From Bacteroidota bacterium (GTDB lineage Bacteria > Bacteroidota > Bacteroidia > Chitinophagales > Chitinophagaceae), in NCBI GenBank assembly GCA_018267965.1, contig JAFDXK010000002.1, positions 310,001-374,000 on the forward strand: a stretch of 64,000 bases of DNA. The letters are read 5' to 3'. The notes under the pieces are model-generated. The model was given only the letters and a program-made list of their open reading frames with translations, had not been told where the DNA came from and searched no databases. Below, in pieces: positions 7,981 to 17,071 of the stretch (within the stretch, counting starts at the first letter, position 1; each line of letters opens with the position of its first letter). Both the position numbers and the translations under genes were made by a program.

Positions 7981-8505
7981 ATGAGGTATTTAACTGTTTT
8001 ATTTATTATAGCTGCGGTTGTACTCTTTGTACAATGTAGCAATGCACAAAAAAAAGATGCTATGAATGACGAACATAAAAACAATCCCTACTATTCGCGA
8101 ACAGATACGAAGAAATTGAACGTGAGTAACGAAGAATGGAAGAAGATATTGCCTAAAGATGTATACGCAATCGGTCGCGAAGCAGAAACGGAATGGGCTT
8201 TTACAGGTAAATATTGGAAGACTGCTGATAAGGGTACTTATTACTGCGCGGTGTGTGGTAACCCTTTATTCAAATCAGACTCAAAATTTGCCAGTAGTTG
8301 CGGATGGCCTAGTTTCTACGAGACCATCAAAGAGAACAGCGTAACTTATAAAGTAGATAAATCACATGGCATGGTACGCACCGAAGTGAACTGTGGTAGA
8401 TGCGATTCTCATCTGGGGCATATATTTGATGACGGGCCGCCGCCAACACATAAAAGATTTTGCATGAACTCTGCAGTGCTGGAGTTTGAACCGGAGGCTA
8501 AGTAA
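7981..8505 (+). CDS. msrB: Secreted peptide-methionine (R)-S-oxide reductase
   Basis: A 174-residue MsrB with an N-terminal signal sequence (about 1-22, either cleaved at SNA|QKK or lipidated at Cys19), placing it in the periplasm. The structural zinc cysteines are CAVC (89, 92) and CGRC (138, 141). The catalytic cysteine is in RFCMNS (Cys161), and GWPSF carries the substrate-site Trp; Cys107 could be the resolving residue. It reduces methionine-R-sulfoxide in oxidised envelope proteins, using a thiol donor. The gene is monocistronic by spacing and faces nth in the same direction. Confidence 0.92.
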   Translation: MRYLTVLFIIAAVVLFVQCSNAQKKDAMNDEHKNNPYYSRTDTKKLNVSNEEWKKILPKDVYAIGREAETEWAFTGKYWKTADKGTYYCAVCGNPLFKSDSKFASSCGWPSFYETIKENSVTYKVDKSHGMVRTEVNCGRCDSHLGHIFDDGPPPTHKRFCMNSAVLEFEPEAK

Positions 8506-8534
8506 GTTATTGCTCTAATGATTAATTTAGCTGC

Positions 8535-9197
8535 ATGACTAAGAAAGAGCGGTATGCATTTGTAATAGACTGGTTTCAGAAAAACATGCCAGAAGCAGAA
8601 ACAGAACTGCATTACGAAAATCCATACCAACTATTAGTAGCTGTTATTCTTTCTGCGCAATGCACCGATAAGCGTGTGAATATAGTAACACCGCTTTTCT
8701 TTCAAAAATTTCCTACAGCTGAGATACTTGCAAGAGCAGAGTTTGACGACGTAGAACCACTAATACGAAGCATCAGTTTTGCAAATAACAAGTCGAGACA
8801 TTTATTAGGCATGGCTAAGATGCTGGTGAATGACTATAATGGTGAAGTACCGGATACAGTAGAAGAATTAGTAAAGCTGCCGGGAGTTGGTAGAAAGACA
8901 GCCAACGTTATTACCTCGGTTATTTATGAACAACCCAATATGGCTGTAGATACGCATGTGTTTCGTGTTTCTGCAAGAATTGGGCTGACGACGAATGCAA
9001 AGAATGTATTACAGGCCGAGCAGCAATTAGTAGCTAACATACCATCAGAACTCATACATAAAGCGCACCATTGGCTGATATTACATGGCCGCTATATATG
9101 CGTAGCCCGCAGGCCAAAATGTGAACGCTGCGGGCTGACGAGTATCTGTAAGTTTTACAAATCAGATATGAAATATATTGTAGAGAATAAGAACTAG
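8535..9197 (+). CDS. nth: Endonuclease III (DNA glycosylase/AP lyase)
   Basis: A 220-residue protein with the helix-hairpin-helix LPGVGRKTANV carrying the catalytic Lys121, the catalytic Asp139 in VDTHVFRV, and the 4Fe-4S loop C-x6-C-x2-C-x5-C (Cys189, 196, 199, 205). It removes oxidised pyrimidines and nicks the resulting abasic site in base-excision repair. Length and motifs are complete. Its stop overlaps the stop of the convergent thioredoxin gene by 4 nt. A weak -7-like TAATTTAG (8523-8530) lies 4 nt before the start. Confidence 0.95.
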   Translation: MTKKERYAFVIDWFQKNMPEAETELHYENPYQLLVAVILSAQCTDKRVNIVTPLFFQKFPTAEILARAEFDDVEPLIRSISFANNKSRHLLGMAKMLVNDYNGEVPDTVEELVKLPGVGRKTANVITSVIYEQPNMAVDTHVFRVSARIGLTTNAKNVLQAEQQLVANIPSELIHKAHHWLILHGRYICVARRPKCERCGLTSICKFYKSDMKYIVENKN

Positions 9198-9808
9198 TGT
9201 TTAAAATCAGCCTCACTTGGCGGAGGCGCATCTTGCCACGATGGTTTGAATGTTTTTTGATATTCTTCCCAACTTGTAGTCTTATAAGTTTCTTCTCCTA
9301 AATATTTAACAATCGACTCAACCTGTGTAACAGTCAGGTAGCCCGGAAGTGCAGAAGGATTATTAAAATCTTCAGTCATAATAATACTTGTTGGATAAGA
9401 CAATTGTCCGTTTAAAAGTGTCATGGCTAAATCGTTTGCCCTGTTGCCATCTGTAAATCCCCATTTTTTGTCTTTGTATTGCATGCTGTCACGGCTTTCT
9501 GCATTCAGCTTTACTGCATAGAACTTAGCGTTCATATATTTAATCACATCAGGATTAGTAAAAGTCTTCTTATCCATCACCTTGCACCATCCGCACCAGT
9601 TCGTGTACACATCAATCCATACTTTTTTAGGTGTTGTTTTCATTCGCTTTTCAGCTTCTTCAATACTAAGCCATTCCAATTCTGTCGCAGGCGCAGAAGC
9701 CACCTTTGTCTCAGCTTTCTTTGGTGTGGCTTTTTTATTCTTATCGCCAGCGTAACTAAAGTCGGCAACACACAATACCGTCATCACAATTACTAACAAT
9801 CGTTTCAT
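9194..9808 (-). CDS. Periplasmic thioredoxin-like protein (CGWC)
   Basis: A 204-residue protein with signal peptide (1-20, FSYAG), a Lys/Ala/Pro-rich linker (22-42) and a thioredoxin fold. The active site WCGWC (Cys72, Cys75) is followed by a helix with KKTFTNPDV and the cis-Pro strand LSYPTSIIM. The YTNWCGWCK context and KTFTNPDVIKYMN resemble the thioredoxin_7/DUF255-like group of periplasmic thiol-disulfide proteins. An in-frame TTG at 9817 is possible, but the ATG at 9808 begins the canonical signal peptide. It probably reduces or isomerises periplasmic disulfides; specific partners are unknown. Confidence 0.8.
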   Translation of the reverse strand: MKRLLVIVMTVLCVADFSYAGDKNKKATPKKAETKVASAPATELEWLSIEEAEKRMKTTPKKVWIDVYTNWCGWCKVMDKKTFTNPDVIKYMNAKFYAVKLNAESRDSMQYKDKKWGFTDGNRANDLAMTLLNGQLSYPTSIIMTEDFNNPSALPGYLTVTQVESIVKYLGEETYKTTSWEEYQKTFKPSWQDAPPPSEADFKH

Positions 9809-9898
9809 GTTATTCAAACAATTTTAAGAAAGCTAAATTACAACTATTTCTAGGTAGCTTTGTTAATATCTTGTGATAATAATATCTAATATAGCTTT

Positions 9899-10456
9899 AT
9901 GAAGATAGCTGTAGCCATAACTGGTGCTAGTGGGGCAGTATATGCTAAGGTTTTGCTGCAAAAATTGCAGCAACTGCAGGGGCAGGTAAAAGATGTGAGC
10001 CTTGTATGGAGCGATAATGCCAAAACAGTTTGGGAATACGAAATCGGAGATACTTCTTACGACTCATTTCCATATAAATCATGGGATAAAAATGACTTCA
10101 TGGCACCTTTCGCATCGGGTAGTTCATCATATAATGCTTTGATAATATGCCCATGTAGTATGGGCACAATAGGCAGAATAGCAAGCGGAATTAGCAATGA
10201 CCTCATAACGCGTGCCGCTGACGTAATGTTGAAGGAAAGACGCAAGTTGATTTGCGTGGTAAGGGAAACGCCGTATAATCTTATTCACCTTAAGAATATG
10301 ATGACAATTACAGAAGCAGGAGGCATTGTGTGCCCTGCTACACCTTCATTTTACAGCAAACCACATACCATAGAAGAATTAGCACTTACCGTCATCCACC
10401 GTGTGCTTCAATTGGCCGGACTGGAAACCGATGGATATAAGTGGCAGGAAACCTAA
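9899..10456 (+). CDS. ubiX: Flavin prenyltransferase UbiX
   Basis: A 185-residue UbiX/Pad1-type flavoprotein. The N-terminal TGASGAVYA loop and the central CPCSMGTIGRIASGISNDLITRAADVMLKERR block are diagnostic, followed by RETPYN and the tail. It attaches a dimethylallyl group to FMN, making the prenyl-FMN cofactor of UbiD-type decarboxylases. The same window encodes mqnC of the futalosine menaquinone route, which has a UbiD-like decarboxylation step, so supply of prFMN to menaquinone synthesis is a reasonable inference. It is first in an operon with mazG (20 nt gap) and a histidine kinase. Confidence 0.92.
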   Translation: MKIAVAITGASGAVYAKVLLQKLQQLQGQVKDVSLVWSDNAKTVWEYEIGDTSYDSFPYKSWDKNDFMAPFASGSSSYNALIICPCSMGTIGRIASGISNDLITRAADVMLKERRKLICVVRETPYNLIHLKNMMTITEAGGIVCPATPSFYSKPHTIEELALTVIHRVLQLAGLETDGYKWQET

Positions 10457-10476
10457 TAAAGTAGTATTTTCAATAT

Positions 10477-11250
10477 ATGGGTTACTCAAAATCATTAGAA
10501 AGGCTTAGAGTCATTATGGATGAACTCAGGGAAAATTGTCCCTGGGACAGGAAACAGACGATACAGACATTGCGCCCGCAAACTATAGAAGAAACCTACG
10601 AATTGGCAGATGCAATAACAGACAATGATTGGAAAGGTGTAAAAGAAGAACTTGGCGATTTGTTGTTGCATATAATATTCTACAGCAAGATAGGTGCAGA
10701 ACAAAATGAATTTAACCTGGAAGATGTGATAGAAGGAGTGTGCAATAAATTGGTGTCACGTCATCCGCATATATACAGCAGCACGGTAGTGAATAATGAG
10801 GAAGAGGTGAAACAGAACTGGGAAAAGCTGAAACTGAAAGAAGGTAAGACATCTATATTAAGTGGTGTGCCAGTTTCGCTACCTGCTATAATAAAAGCGC
10901 TACGTCTTCAGGATAAAACTAAACAGGTAGGTTTTGAATGGGATACTATTGAACAGGTAAAAGATAAAGTTGACGAAGAAATAAGTGAACTATATGAAGC
11001 TATAGCAGAAGGTAAGCAGAATAAGATTGAAGAAGAATTTGGAGATGTATTGTTTGCCTTAGTAAACTATGCACGTTTTGCAAATGTAGACCCGGAGATG
11101 GCATTGGATAAAACTAATAAGAAATTTATTCGCCGTTTTCAGCAAATAGAAATAATGGCAGCAGCACAAGGCAAGATACTGCACGACATGACACTGAACG
11201 AGATGGATGCCTTGTGGAACAAAGCAAAAGAACAGGAACGTAGTATATAA
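10477..11250 (+). CDS. mazG: Nucleoside triphosphate pyrophosphohydrolase MazG
   Basis: A 257-residue protein with two MazG-type domains. The first (about 1-110) has ENCPWDRKQT, the metal-binding EETYELADAI and EELGDLLLHIIF, then SRHPHIY. The second (about 150-235) has KVDEEISELYEAI and EEEFGDVLFALVNYAR. It hydrolyses canonical or aberrant (d)NTPs to the monophosphate and PPi, cleaning nucleotide pools. It overlaps nothing but abuts the next gene: its TAA is immediately followed by that gene's GTG, so translation is probably coupled. Confidence 0.95.
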   Translation: MGYSKSLERLRVIMDELRENCPWDRKQTIQTLRPQTIEETYELADAITDNDWKGVKEELGDLLLHIIFYSKIGAEQNEFNLEDVIEGVCNKLVSRHPHIYSSTVVNNEEEVKQNWEKLKLKEGKTSILSGVPVSLPAIIKALRLQDKTKQVGFEWDTIEQVKDKVDEEISELYEAIAEGKQNKIEEEFGDVLFALVNYARFANVDPEMALDKTNKKFIRRFQQIEIMAAAQGKILHDMTLNEMDALWNKAKEQERSI

Positions 11251-14200
11251 GTGTTCAGAAAATATCCATATTGGGGTTGGCTCATCAGCAGCATAGTGCT
11301 TTGGTGCTGTGCATATGGTTGGTTTTATACACATAACCGTGATATGAGCAAAGCACGTATGGCTATTGCCGTACAGGAAGACTTGCATCATAAGGAACGC
11401 GATATAGAAAGAATAACGGCAGACTCAGAGCTTGTAGCTAAAATGTTGTCGGATAATTTATCAGAACAGGAAGCTAATAATCTGATAAGCCTGCCCTATT
11501 ATATTTATGCATATAAAAACGATGTTTTAACTTTTTGGAATAACAACAAAGCATTAGGTAGTTGTGAAAACTATGCCGGTAAACTACTCATTAATGAAAA
11601 GGGTGTATTTATACGCGAGTGTTATGCGCCGCCTCACACTACTGGTCAGCAAATCACTTTCCTCATACCAATACTTACTCATTACCCATTTGAGAACAAG
11701 TATCTAAAATCTCATTTTGAAGCGGGTAACCATGTACCTGTTGATACACGCATCACGCCTAATTATGTAAAAGACGGATATGCTGTAAAAAGCATAACGG
11801 GAGAGACACTCTTTTACATGAAATACAGCACAGCAACAATACCGGATTGGGTTCCGGATATTATGATGTTGGTGTTAGTCTTCTTTGCATTACTTACTGC
11901 AATAGCCTGGTTGCAATTGATGAGTATTAATATCTCAAGAAGGTTGTCTCCGATGCTTGGGCTCATTATTACGGTGGCAATCGTCATTGGTATAAGAGTA
12001 CTCACATATCAGTTTGGCTTACCTTTTCATTTGCAATCACTGCCTATTTTTTCATCTCTGATATTTGCTACCAGCGCATTGCACCCGTCATTGGGGGATT
12101 TGCTTTTGAATGCACTTTGTGGATTATGGATTGTAGCTTACCTGCTGAGCAATGTTTCTGTAATCAATACTGATTCAGAGAGATTGAATAAACCCATAAA
12201 AATATTCCTGATAATATTTATCAGCAGTATTATTATCATTAGCTCATTTTGGTTTATTAATATAATGGGTAGTTTGGTGATAGACTCAAAAATATCATTT
12301 GATGTTAGCCATTTCTACTCAATTAATAAGTACACTATATACGGTTTAATAACTATAGGCATTATTACTATTGCCTGCTGTTTGCTGATATACCTGTTGA
12401 ACATCCAGTTGAATAAGCTGCTCAAAAATAAATGGCTCAAATACCTGATGTTGGTAGTATTGGGTATGTTGTTGATTGCTATAAGTGATAAATCCAGAAC
12501 CGGTGAAATATCTTATTATTTGCTTGCATGGCTATTGTTATTTGTAATACTGCTAGATATCAAGCAACTTACTTACTCGCAAGATATACTTGCTCCGAGA
12601 ATGATATTTTGGGCATTTTTTGTTTGCGTGTTTTGTACTTCAGTCCTTTATTATTTCAATATACAGAAGGAAAAGCTACTACGCAGCTATTTTGCTGAAT
12701 CTATTGCAGAGCAGAGAGACTATCAAGTTGAAGACTTCAGTTTCGGCAATGTATCCGGAAGCATACAAGGAGATAAAGTAATAAAAGCCTTTTTGAGACA
12801 ACCTTCAAAAGAAATGCGAAGGAATCTTAATGACAGATTTGGCATTTTATATCTCGGAGGTCAGCTTAGTAAATACGAAGAACGAGTATATATATTTGAT
12901 GCCGAAGGCAGGAGCTTGTTTAACAATGATACATTTAGTTATAATGCACTTAGAAGACTACAACAAAATGCAAGACATACCTCAGATAGCATGCTCTATT
13001 TTAGAGAAGGTGCACAAGACGGACACTATTACTTAGGTATTATTCCTATCAATAATGGCGATTCTAATAAAAGACTAGGATATATATTTATTGATTTAGC
13101 AATTAAGGAATCAACAGGTGAGACTGTTTATCCGGAGTTGCTCCAACCCAATGCACAAAGAACATTTGAGAATGATGCAGGATATTCTTACGGTATTTAT
13201 ATTAACCGAAAGTTGTTGACCCAATCAGATGATTACACTTTCCCTATATTTATTAACAGGAACCCCAAAAGCGACTATGAATATCGTGATACTAAATCTG
13301 CATCAGAACTATGGTATAGAGCTAATAATACTAAAACTGTAGTAGTAGTACATAGTAGTACCTTATGGCTGGAAGTAATTACTCTATTCTCATATCTGTT
13401 TGGTATACAGGTAATGATTGCAATATTGATTGTATTATACAGGTCGACACTGTCTTACGTTGTAAAGCAAAAGCCATCACGTAAGCTTATCAGTTTTACG
13501 CTTAGGAGACGTATTCACTTCTCTATGTTGGGCATTGTATTGGTTTCGTTTTGTATTATAGGTACTGTTACTACTCTCTATTTTACATCTCAATACGGAC
13601 AAAATAATAGAAAAAAACTACTTTCTGAGATGCAGCTAACTGAACGATCAGTAATGCAATATCTTATTCAGAACTATGGTGGCACAGGCATTGATGCTTT
13701 TAATAAAGCAGTCAATAACCCCGATTTTAAATACAAAATATCAGAGATAGCGAGTGGACAAAAAATAGACGTTAATATTTATGGTGCAAGTGGAATTTTG
13801 GCAGCTACATCGCAAGATAATATTTACGACCGAGCTTTGCTGGCACGCATTATGCGCCCTGAAGCATATATAGAACTATCAAAAAGGAATAGCCCATTGC
13901 TCATGCAGGATGAAAGCGTGGGCCTGTTGTCTTATCTATCTTGTTATGTGCCTATACGCGATGAGGGTGGTACAGCAATAGGTTATATCAACATACCTTA
14001 TTTCTCATCGCAAAAAGAACTACGCTACCAGATATCGAATATACTTGTTGCGCTCATTAACCTATACGCATTCATTTTCCTGTTATCCGGCTTGTTTACC
14101 GTTTTCATTACGCAATGGATAACACGCAGCTTCAGCATTGTAATTAACAGATTTGAGAAAATAAACCTCAGCCAGAACGAATTGATAGAATGGCCTTATG

Positions 14201-14958
14201 ATGATGAAATAGGTGTGCTGGTAAAAGAGTATAACAAAATGGTTAAGAACGTGGAAGAGAATGCTGTGTTGCTGGCCAAGAGCGAGCGAGAAGGTGCATG
14301 GCGCGAAATGGCGCAACAGGTAGCTCACGAGATAAAGAACCCACTGACTCCAATGAAGCTTAATATTCAGTACCTGCAACAGGCGTTGAAAAGTAATTAT
14401 GAGAATATAGGAGAGCTTACTGCCAAAGTATCAGAATCACTGATAGAGCAGATAGATAACCTATCTTATATTGCGTCTGAGTTTTCGAACTTTGCGAAAA
14501 TGCCTGAAGCAAAACCTGAGAATATTGACATTAATACCGTAATAACAAAAGCAGCTGAATTATACCTGAATGAAGATGCGGTAAAGATGATTATAGAACA
14601 ACCGGAAGAAAATCTGTTTGTTTTTGCCGACCGGAGCCAGTTATTGCGTGTGTTTACAAACCTGCTGCAAAATGCGGTGCAATCTATACCCGAAGATAAG
14701 GTAGGTGAAGTAATTGTTGATATAAAGAAAGAAAACAAAACTGTTCTTATAGCCATTACAGATAACGGTACAGGTATCAGTAAAGAGGTAGTGGATAAAA
14801 TATTCGAGCCTTACTTCACTACTAAATCATCAGGCACTGGGCTTGGATTGGCAATGACTAAAAAGATTATTGAGTTTTGGAAAGGCAAGATTTGGTTTGA
14901 AACAGAAGAGGGCAAAGGAACCACCTTTTTTATAACATTGCCATTAGCACAAGGTTAA
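11251..14958 (+). CDS. Very large multi-pass sensor histidine kinase, NtrY-like
   Basis: A 1235-residue protein started by GTG directly after the mazG stop. A first TM helix (8-27) is followed by an extracytoplasmic region (30-200), then about nine TM helices (202-470). A second extracytoplasmic region (475-700), TMs at 704-731 and 757-779, a third sensor segment (780-925) and a last TM (928-957) come next. The cytoplasmic part has HAMP (about 958-1005), HisKA with the phospho-acceptor His1026 in VAHEIKNPLTPMK, and HATPase_c with NLLQNAVQ, DNGTGI and GTGLGLAMTKK. The kinase core resembles NtrY. No response regulator is adjacent; an NtrX-like regulator lies at 26550. About 60% longer than typical NtrY. 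Confidence 0.9.
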   Translation: MFRKYPYWGWLISSIVLWCCAYGWFYTHNRDMSKARMAIAVQEDLHHKERDIERITADSELVAKMLSDNLSEQEANNLISLPYYIYAYKNDVLTFWNNNKALGSCENYAGKLLINEKGVFIRECYAPPHTTGQQITFLIPILTHYPFENKYLKSHFEAGNHVPVDTRITPNYVKDGYAVKSITGETLFYMKYSTATIPDWVPDIMMLVLVFFALLTAIAWLQLMSINISRRLSPMLGLIITVAIVIGIRVLTYQFGLPFHLQSLPIFSSLIFATSALHPSLGDLLLNALCGLWIVAYLLSNVSVINTDSERLNKPIKIFLIIFISSIIIISSFWFINIMGSLVIDSKISFDVSHFYSINKYTIYGLITIGIITIACCLLIYLLNIQLNKLLKNKWLKYLMLVVLGMLLIAISDKSRTGEISYYLLAWLLLFVILLDIKQLTYSQDILAPRMIFWAFFVCVFCTSVLYYFNIQKEKLLRSYFAESIAEQRDYQVEDFSFGNVSGSIQGDKVIKAFLRQPSKEMRRNLNDRFGILYLGGQLSKYEERVYIFDAEGRSLFNNDTFSYNALRRLQQNARHTSDSMLYFREGAQDGHYYLGIIPINNGDSNKRLGYIFIDLAIKESTGETVYPELLQPNAQRTFENDAGYSYGIYINRKLLTQSDDYTFPIFINRNPKSDYEYRDTKSASELWYRANNTKTVVVVHSSTLWLEVITLFSYLFGIQVMIAILIVLYRSTLSYVVKQKPSRKLISFTLRRRIHFSMLGIVLVSFCIIGTVTTLYFTSQYGQNNRKKLLSEMQLTERSVMQYLIQNYGGTGIDAFNKAVNNPDFKYKISEIASGQKIDVNIYGASGILAATSQDNIYDRALLARIMRPEAYIELSKRNSPLLMQDESVGLLSYLSCYVPIRDEGGTAIGYINIPYFSSQKELRYQISNILVALINLYAFIFLLSGLFTVFITQWITRSFSIVINRFEKINLSQNELIEWPYDDEIGVLVKEYNKMVKNVEENAVLLAKSEREGAWREMAQQVAHEIKNPLTPMKLNIQYLQQALKSNYENIGELTAKVSESLIEQIDNLSYIASEFSNFAKMPEAKPENIDINTVITKAAELYLNEDAVKMIIEQPEENLFVFADRSQLLRVFTNLLQNAVQSIPEDKVGEVIVDIKKENKTVLIAITDNGTGISKEVVDKIFEPYFTTKSSGTGLGLAMTKKIIEFWKGKIWFETEEGKGTTFFITLPLAQG

Positions 14959-15972
14959 TTACCACATCTGTACTTCTCGCTCTAATTCTATATTGAATTT
15001 CTCTTTAACAGTTTTAAGGATATTGTTAGAGAGCTCCCAGATGGCACCGCCATCAGCTTGTCCATAATTCACCAATACTAAAGCCTGTTTTTCATGCACA
15101 CCGGCATCACCTGCACGGAATCCTTTCCAGCCACATTGTTCAATGAGCCAGCCGGCCGGTACTTTTATCATATTGTGACCCGCAGGGTAAGAAGGGATAT
15201 TTGGATAACTAAGTTTAAGTGCATCATATTGTTTTACAGGTATGGTTGGATTCTTGAAAAAGCTACCTGCATTACCAATAACGCGAGGGTCTGGTAATTT
15301 ACTACTGCGAATAGCTATTACCGCGTCAGCAATGGAATGCAACGAAGGTTCTTTAACACCCATTTTTTTCAACTCTTCTTCAATGGCACCATAGCTGGTA
15401 TTGAACTTAGGTGTTTTATTCAGTTTGAAAGTAACAGAAGTAATAAAAACTTTGTCTTTTAATTGATTTTTAAAAATACTATCGCGGTAACCGAAAGCAC
15501 ATTCGTTATTGTGATAAGGGAAAAACGTTTTGGCTTCCCAGTGCCATGCCGTAACGCTGTCAATTACATCTTTTACCTCTACACCATATGCACCGATATT
15601 TTGCATGGGTGCTGCACCAACTGTACCAGGTATGAGTGCTAGGTTTTCGATGCCTGCCCATTTATTGGCAATCGCATAGATAACAAAGTCATGCCAAATT
15701 TCGCCGGAAGCAACCTTTACCCAAACATGGTCGATATCTTCTTTTTCTTTGATAATGCCTTTCAGCTTATTGCGGAGCGTGAGCCCGTGAACTTTTCCGG
15801 TAAGCAGGATATTACTGCCACTGCCCATGATATGTTTTTCTGCAGGTAAAGAAGCATCATTGGAAATAGCAGCTAATTGGTTTTCCTCTGTTATCTCTGC
15901 AAAATATGCTGCAGACATATCTATGCCGAAGGTATTGTATGGTTTGAGTGAAACGTTCTGCTGTATTTGCAT
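14959..15972 (-). CDS. murB: UDP-N-acetylenolpyruvoylglucosamine reductase
   Basis: A 337-residue type I MurB. It has the N-terminal LKPYNTFGID, the FAD-binding GSGSNILL, GTVGAAPMQNIGAYG, the active-site segment FGYRDSIFK, and GNAGSFFKNP with the catalytic Ser. It reduces the enolpyruvyl group with NADPH to give UDP-MurNAc for peptidoglycan. A longer frame reaches 16098 but overlaps the upstream epimerase gene; the ATG at 15972 gives the family's usual N terminus. It lies 25 nt downstream of the dipeptide epimerase gene, forming a cell-wall synthesis and recycling pair. Confidence 0.95.
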   Translation of the reverse strand: MQIQQNVSLKPYNTFGIDMSAAYFAEITEENQLAAISNDASLPAEKHIMGSGSNILLTGKVHGLTLRNKLKGIIKEKEDIDHVWVKVASGEIWHDFVIYAIANKWAGIENLALIPGTVGAAPMQNIGAYGVEVKDVIDSVTAWHWEAKTFFPYHNNECAFGYRDSIFKNQLKDKVFITSVTFKLNKTPKFNTSYGAIEEELKKMGVKEPSLHSIADAVIAIRSSKLPDPRVIGNAGSFFKNPTIPVKQYDALKLSYPNIPSYPAGHNMIKVPAGWLIEQCGWKGFRAGDAGVHEKQALVLVNYGQADGGAIWELSNNILKTVKEKFNIELEREVQMW

Positions 15973-15997
15973 CGAGGACAAAAATAAGTTGCTTATC

Positions 15998-17029
15998 TTA
16001 TTTCTTTTCAAATTTCTCTCCACGAAAGCGGATGCCCAAGCCTGGTGCACCACTGATGCGTATTTCGCCGTTGTTATATTGCAATCCATCAGCCACATCT
16101 TCTTTTAATAATATAGGGCCGTCAGCATCTACCTCATCTAATAATGGTAAGAGATGCGCAATAGCAGCACTGCCTATAGTACTTTCGTTCATAGAGCCTA
16201 TCATTACTTTCATACCCAATTTGCGGGCGTTGTCTATCATACGCAGTGCAGGGGTGATGCCACCGCATTTGGTGAGTTTAATATTAATACCATCAAAACA
16301 ACCCACACATTTTTGCACGTCTTCCTCTTCTACACAACTTTCATCGGCAAACAAGGGAATAGGGCTGAGGGCTTTCAACTCTTTCATTTCCTCCCAGGCT
16401 GTTTTGGCAAGAGGTTGTTCTATGAGATTTACACCGAGGGCTTGTAATTCGGGCAAGAGCTTTTTAGCATCTTCAAAATTCAATGACTCATTAGCATCTA
16501 TACGAAAAGCGGATGTGGTATTAGCACGGAGTGTGCGTATTAAATCAATATCATCTGCACTGTGCATTTTTATCTTGTATATAGGCCAGGGATGAGCTTT
16601 CATTTTCTCTACCATCACTTCAGCAGTATCAATACCGAGGGTGTAATCTGTCAACGGTGCTTTCCATTGCAGGCCTAATAATTGAAACAAAGGCTTGCGG
16701 CGCAGTTGGGCAAACAAGTCCCAGCCCGCAATGTCCAATGCTGCAATCAGGAAGTTTTGCCCGGGCACCAAATGGTGCAGGAAGTGCCAGAAGCGTTGTG
16801 GGTCGGTAAGGGCATAACGCTCTATTATGCTGCGTTTGGCTTCCAGGTTGGCTATCATGTCTGGAACTGTAACATTGTAATAATGTATGGCAGGCGCCTC
16901 GCCAAAGCCGCGAAGCTGTCCCAAGGCCAACGATACCACCAAAGTGGGCTGGTGTGTTTTGGTGCCTTTGGCAATGGTAAATGGGTATTGAAAAGCTAAA
17001 TCGAAAGGATAAGCGCGCAAATGCAACAT
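15998..17029 (-). CDS. Dipeptide epimerase (enolase superfamily, L-Ala-D/L-Glu type)
   Basis: A 343-residue enolase-superfamily enzyme. The N-terminal capping domain (1-120) is followed by the barrel with the KxK base at Lys152/154 (YKIKMH), metal ligands Asp178 (RIDAN), Glu204 (LIEQPL) and Asp229 (FADES), and the second base Lys251 (INIKLTK). This arrangement is that of muramyl-peptide epimerases such as YcjG, which convert L-Ala-D-Glu to L-Ala-L-Glu for catabolism. The position immediately before murB supports a murein-recycling role. Exact dipeptide specificity cannot be read. Divergent from the glycosyltransferase at 17072. Confidence 0.88.
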   Translation of the reverse strand: MLHLRAYPFDLAFQYPFTIAKGTKTHQPTLVVSLALGQLRGFGEAPAIHYYNVTVPDMIANLEAKRSIIERYALTDPQRFWHFLHHLVPGQNFLIAALDIAGWDLFAQLRRKPLFQLLGLQWKAPLTDYTLGIDTAEVMVEKMKAHPWPIYKIKMHSADDIDLIRTLRANTTSAFRIDANESLNFEDAKKLLPELQALGVNLIEQPLAKTAWEEMKELKALSPIPLFADESCVEEEDVQKCVGCFDGINIKLTKCGGITPALRMIDNARKLGMKVMIGSMNESTIGSAAIAHLLPLLDEVDADGPILLKEDVADGLQYNNGEIRISGAPGLGIRFRGEKFEKK

Positions 17030-17045
17030 TCGATAAAATTGCGAC

Positions 17046-17053
17046 TATTTTTG
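17046..17053 (+). promoter_or_regulatory. -7 element (TATTTTTG) for PMT-type glycosyltransferase
   Basis: Exact TAnnTTTG match, 18 nt before the ATG at 17072; it shows that the longer reading frame from 17021 is not the real start. Confidence 0.55.
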
Positions 17054-17071
17054 CACACGGAAAACATCATT

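Noticed and set aside
15948-16595. A 215-codon plus-strand frame antisense to the dipeptide epimerase
   Set aside because: The epimerase on the other strand has all catalytic residues in order; the plus frame has low-complexity Ser/Arg-rich sequence and no motif.
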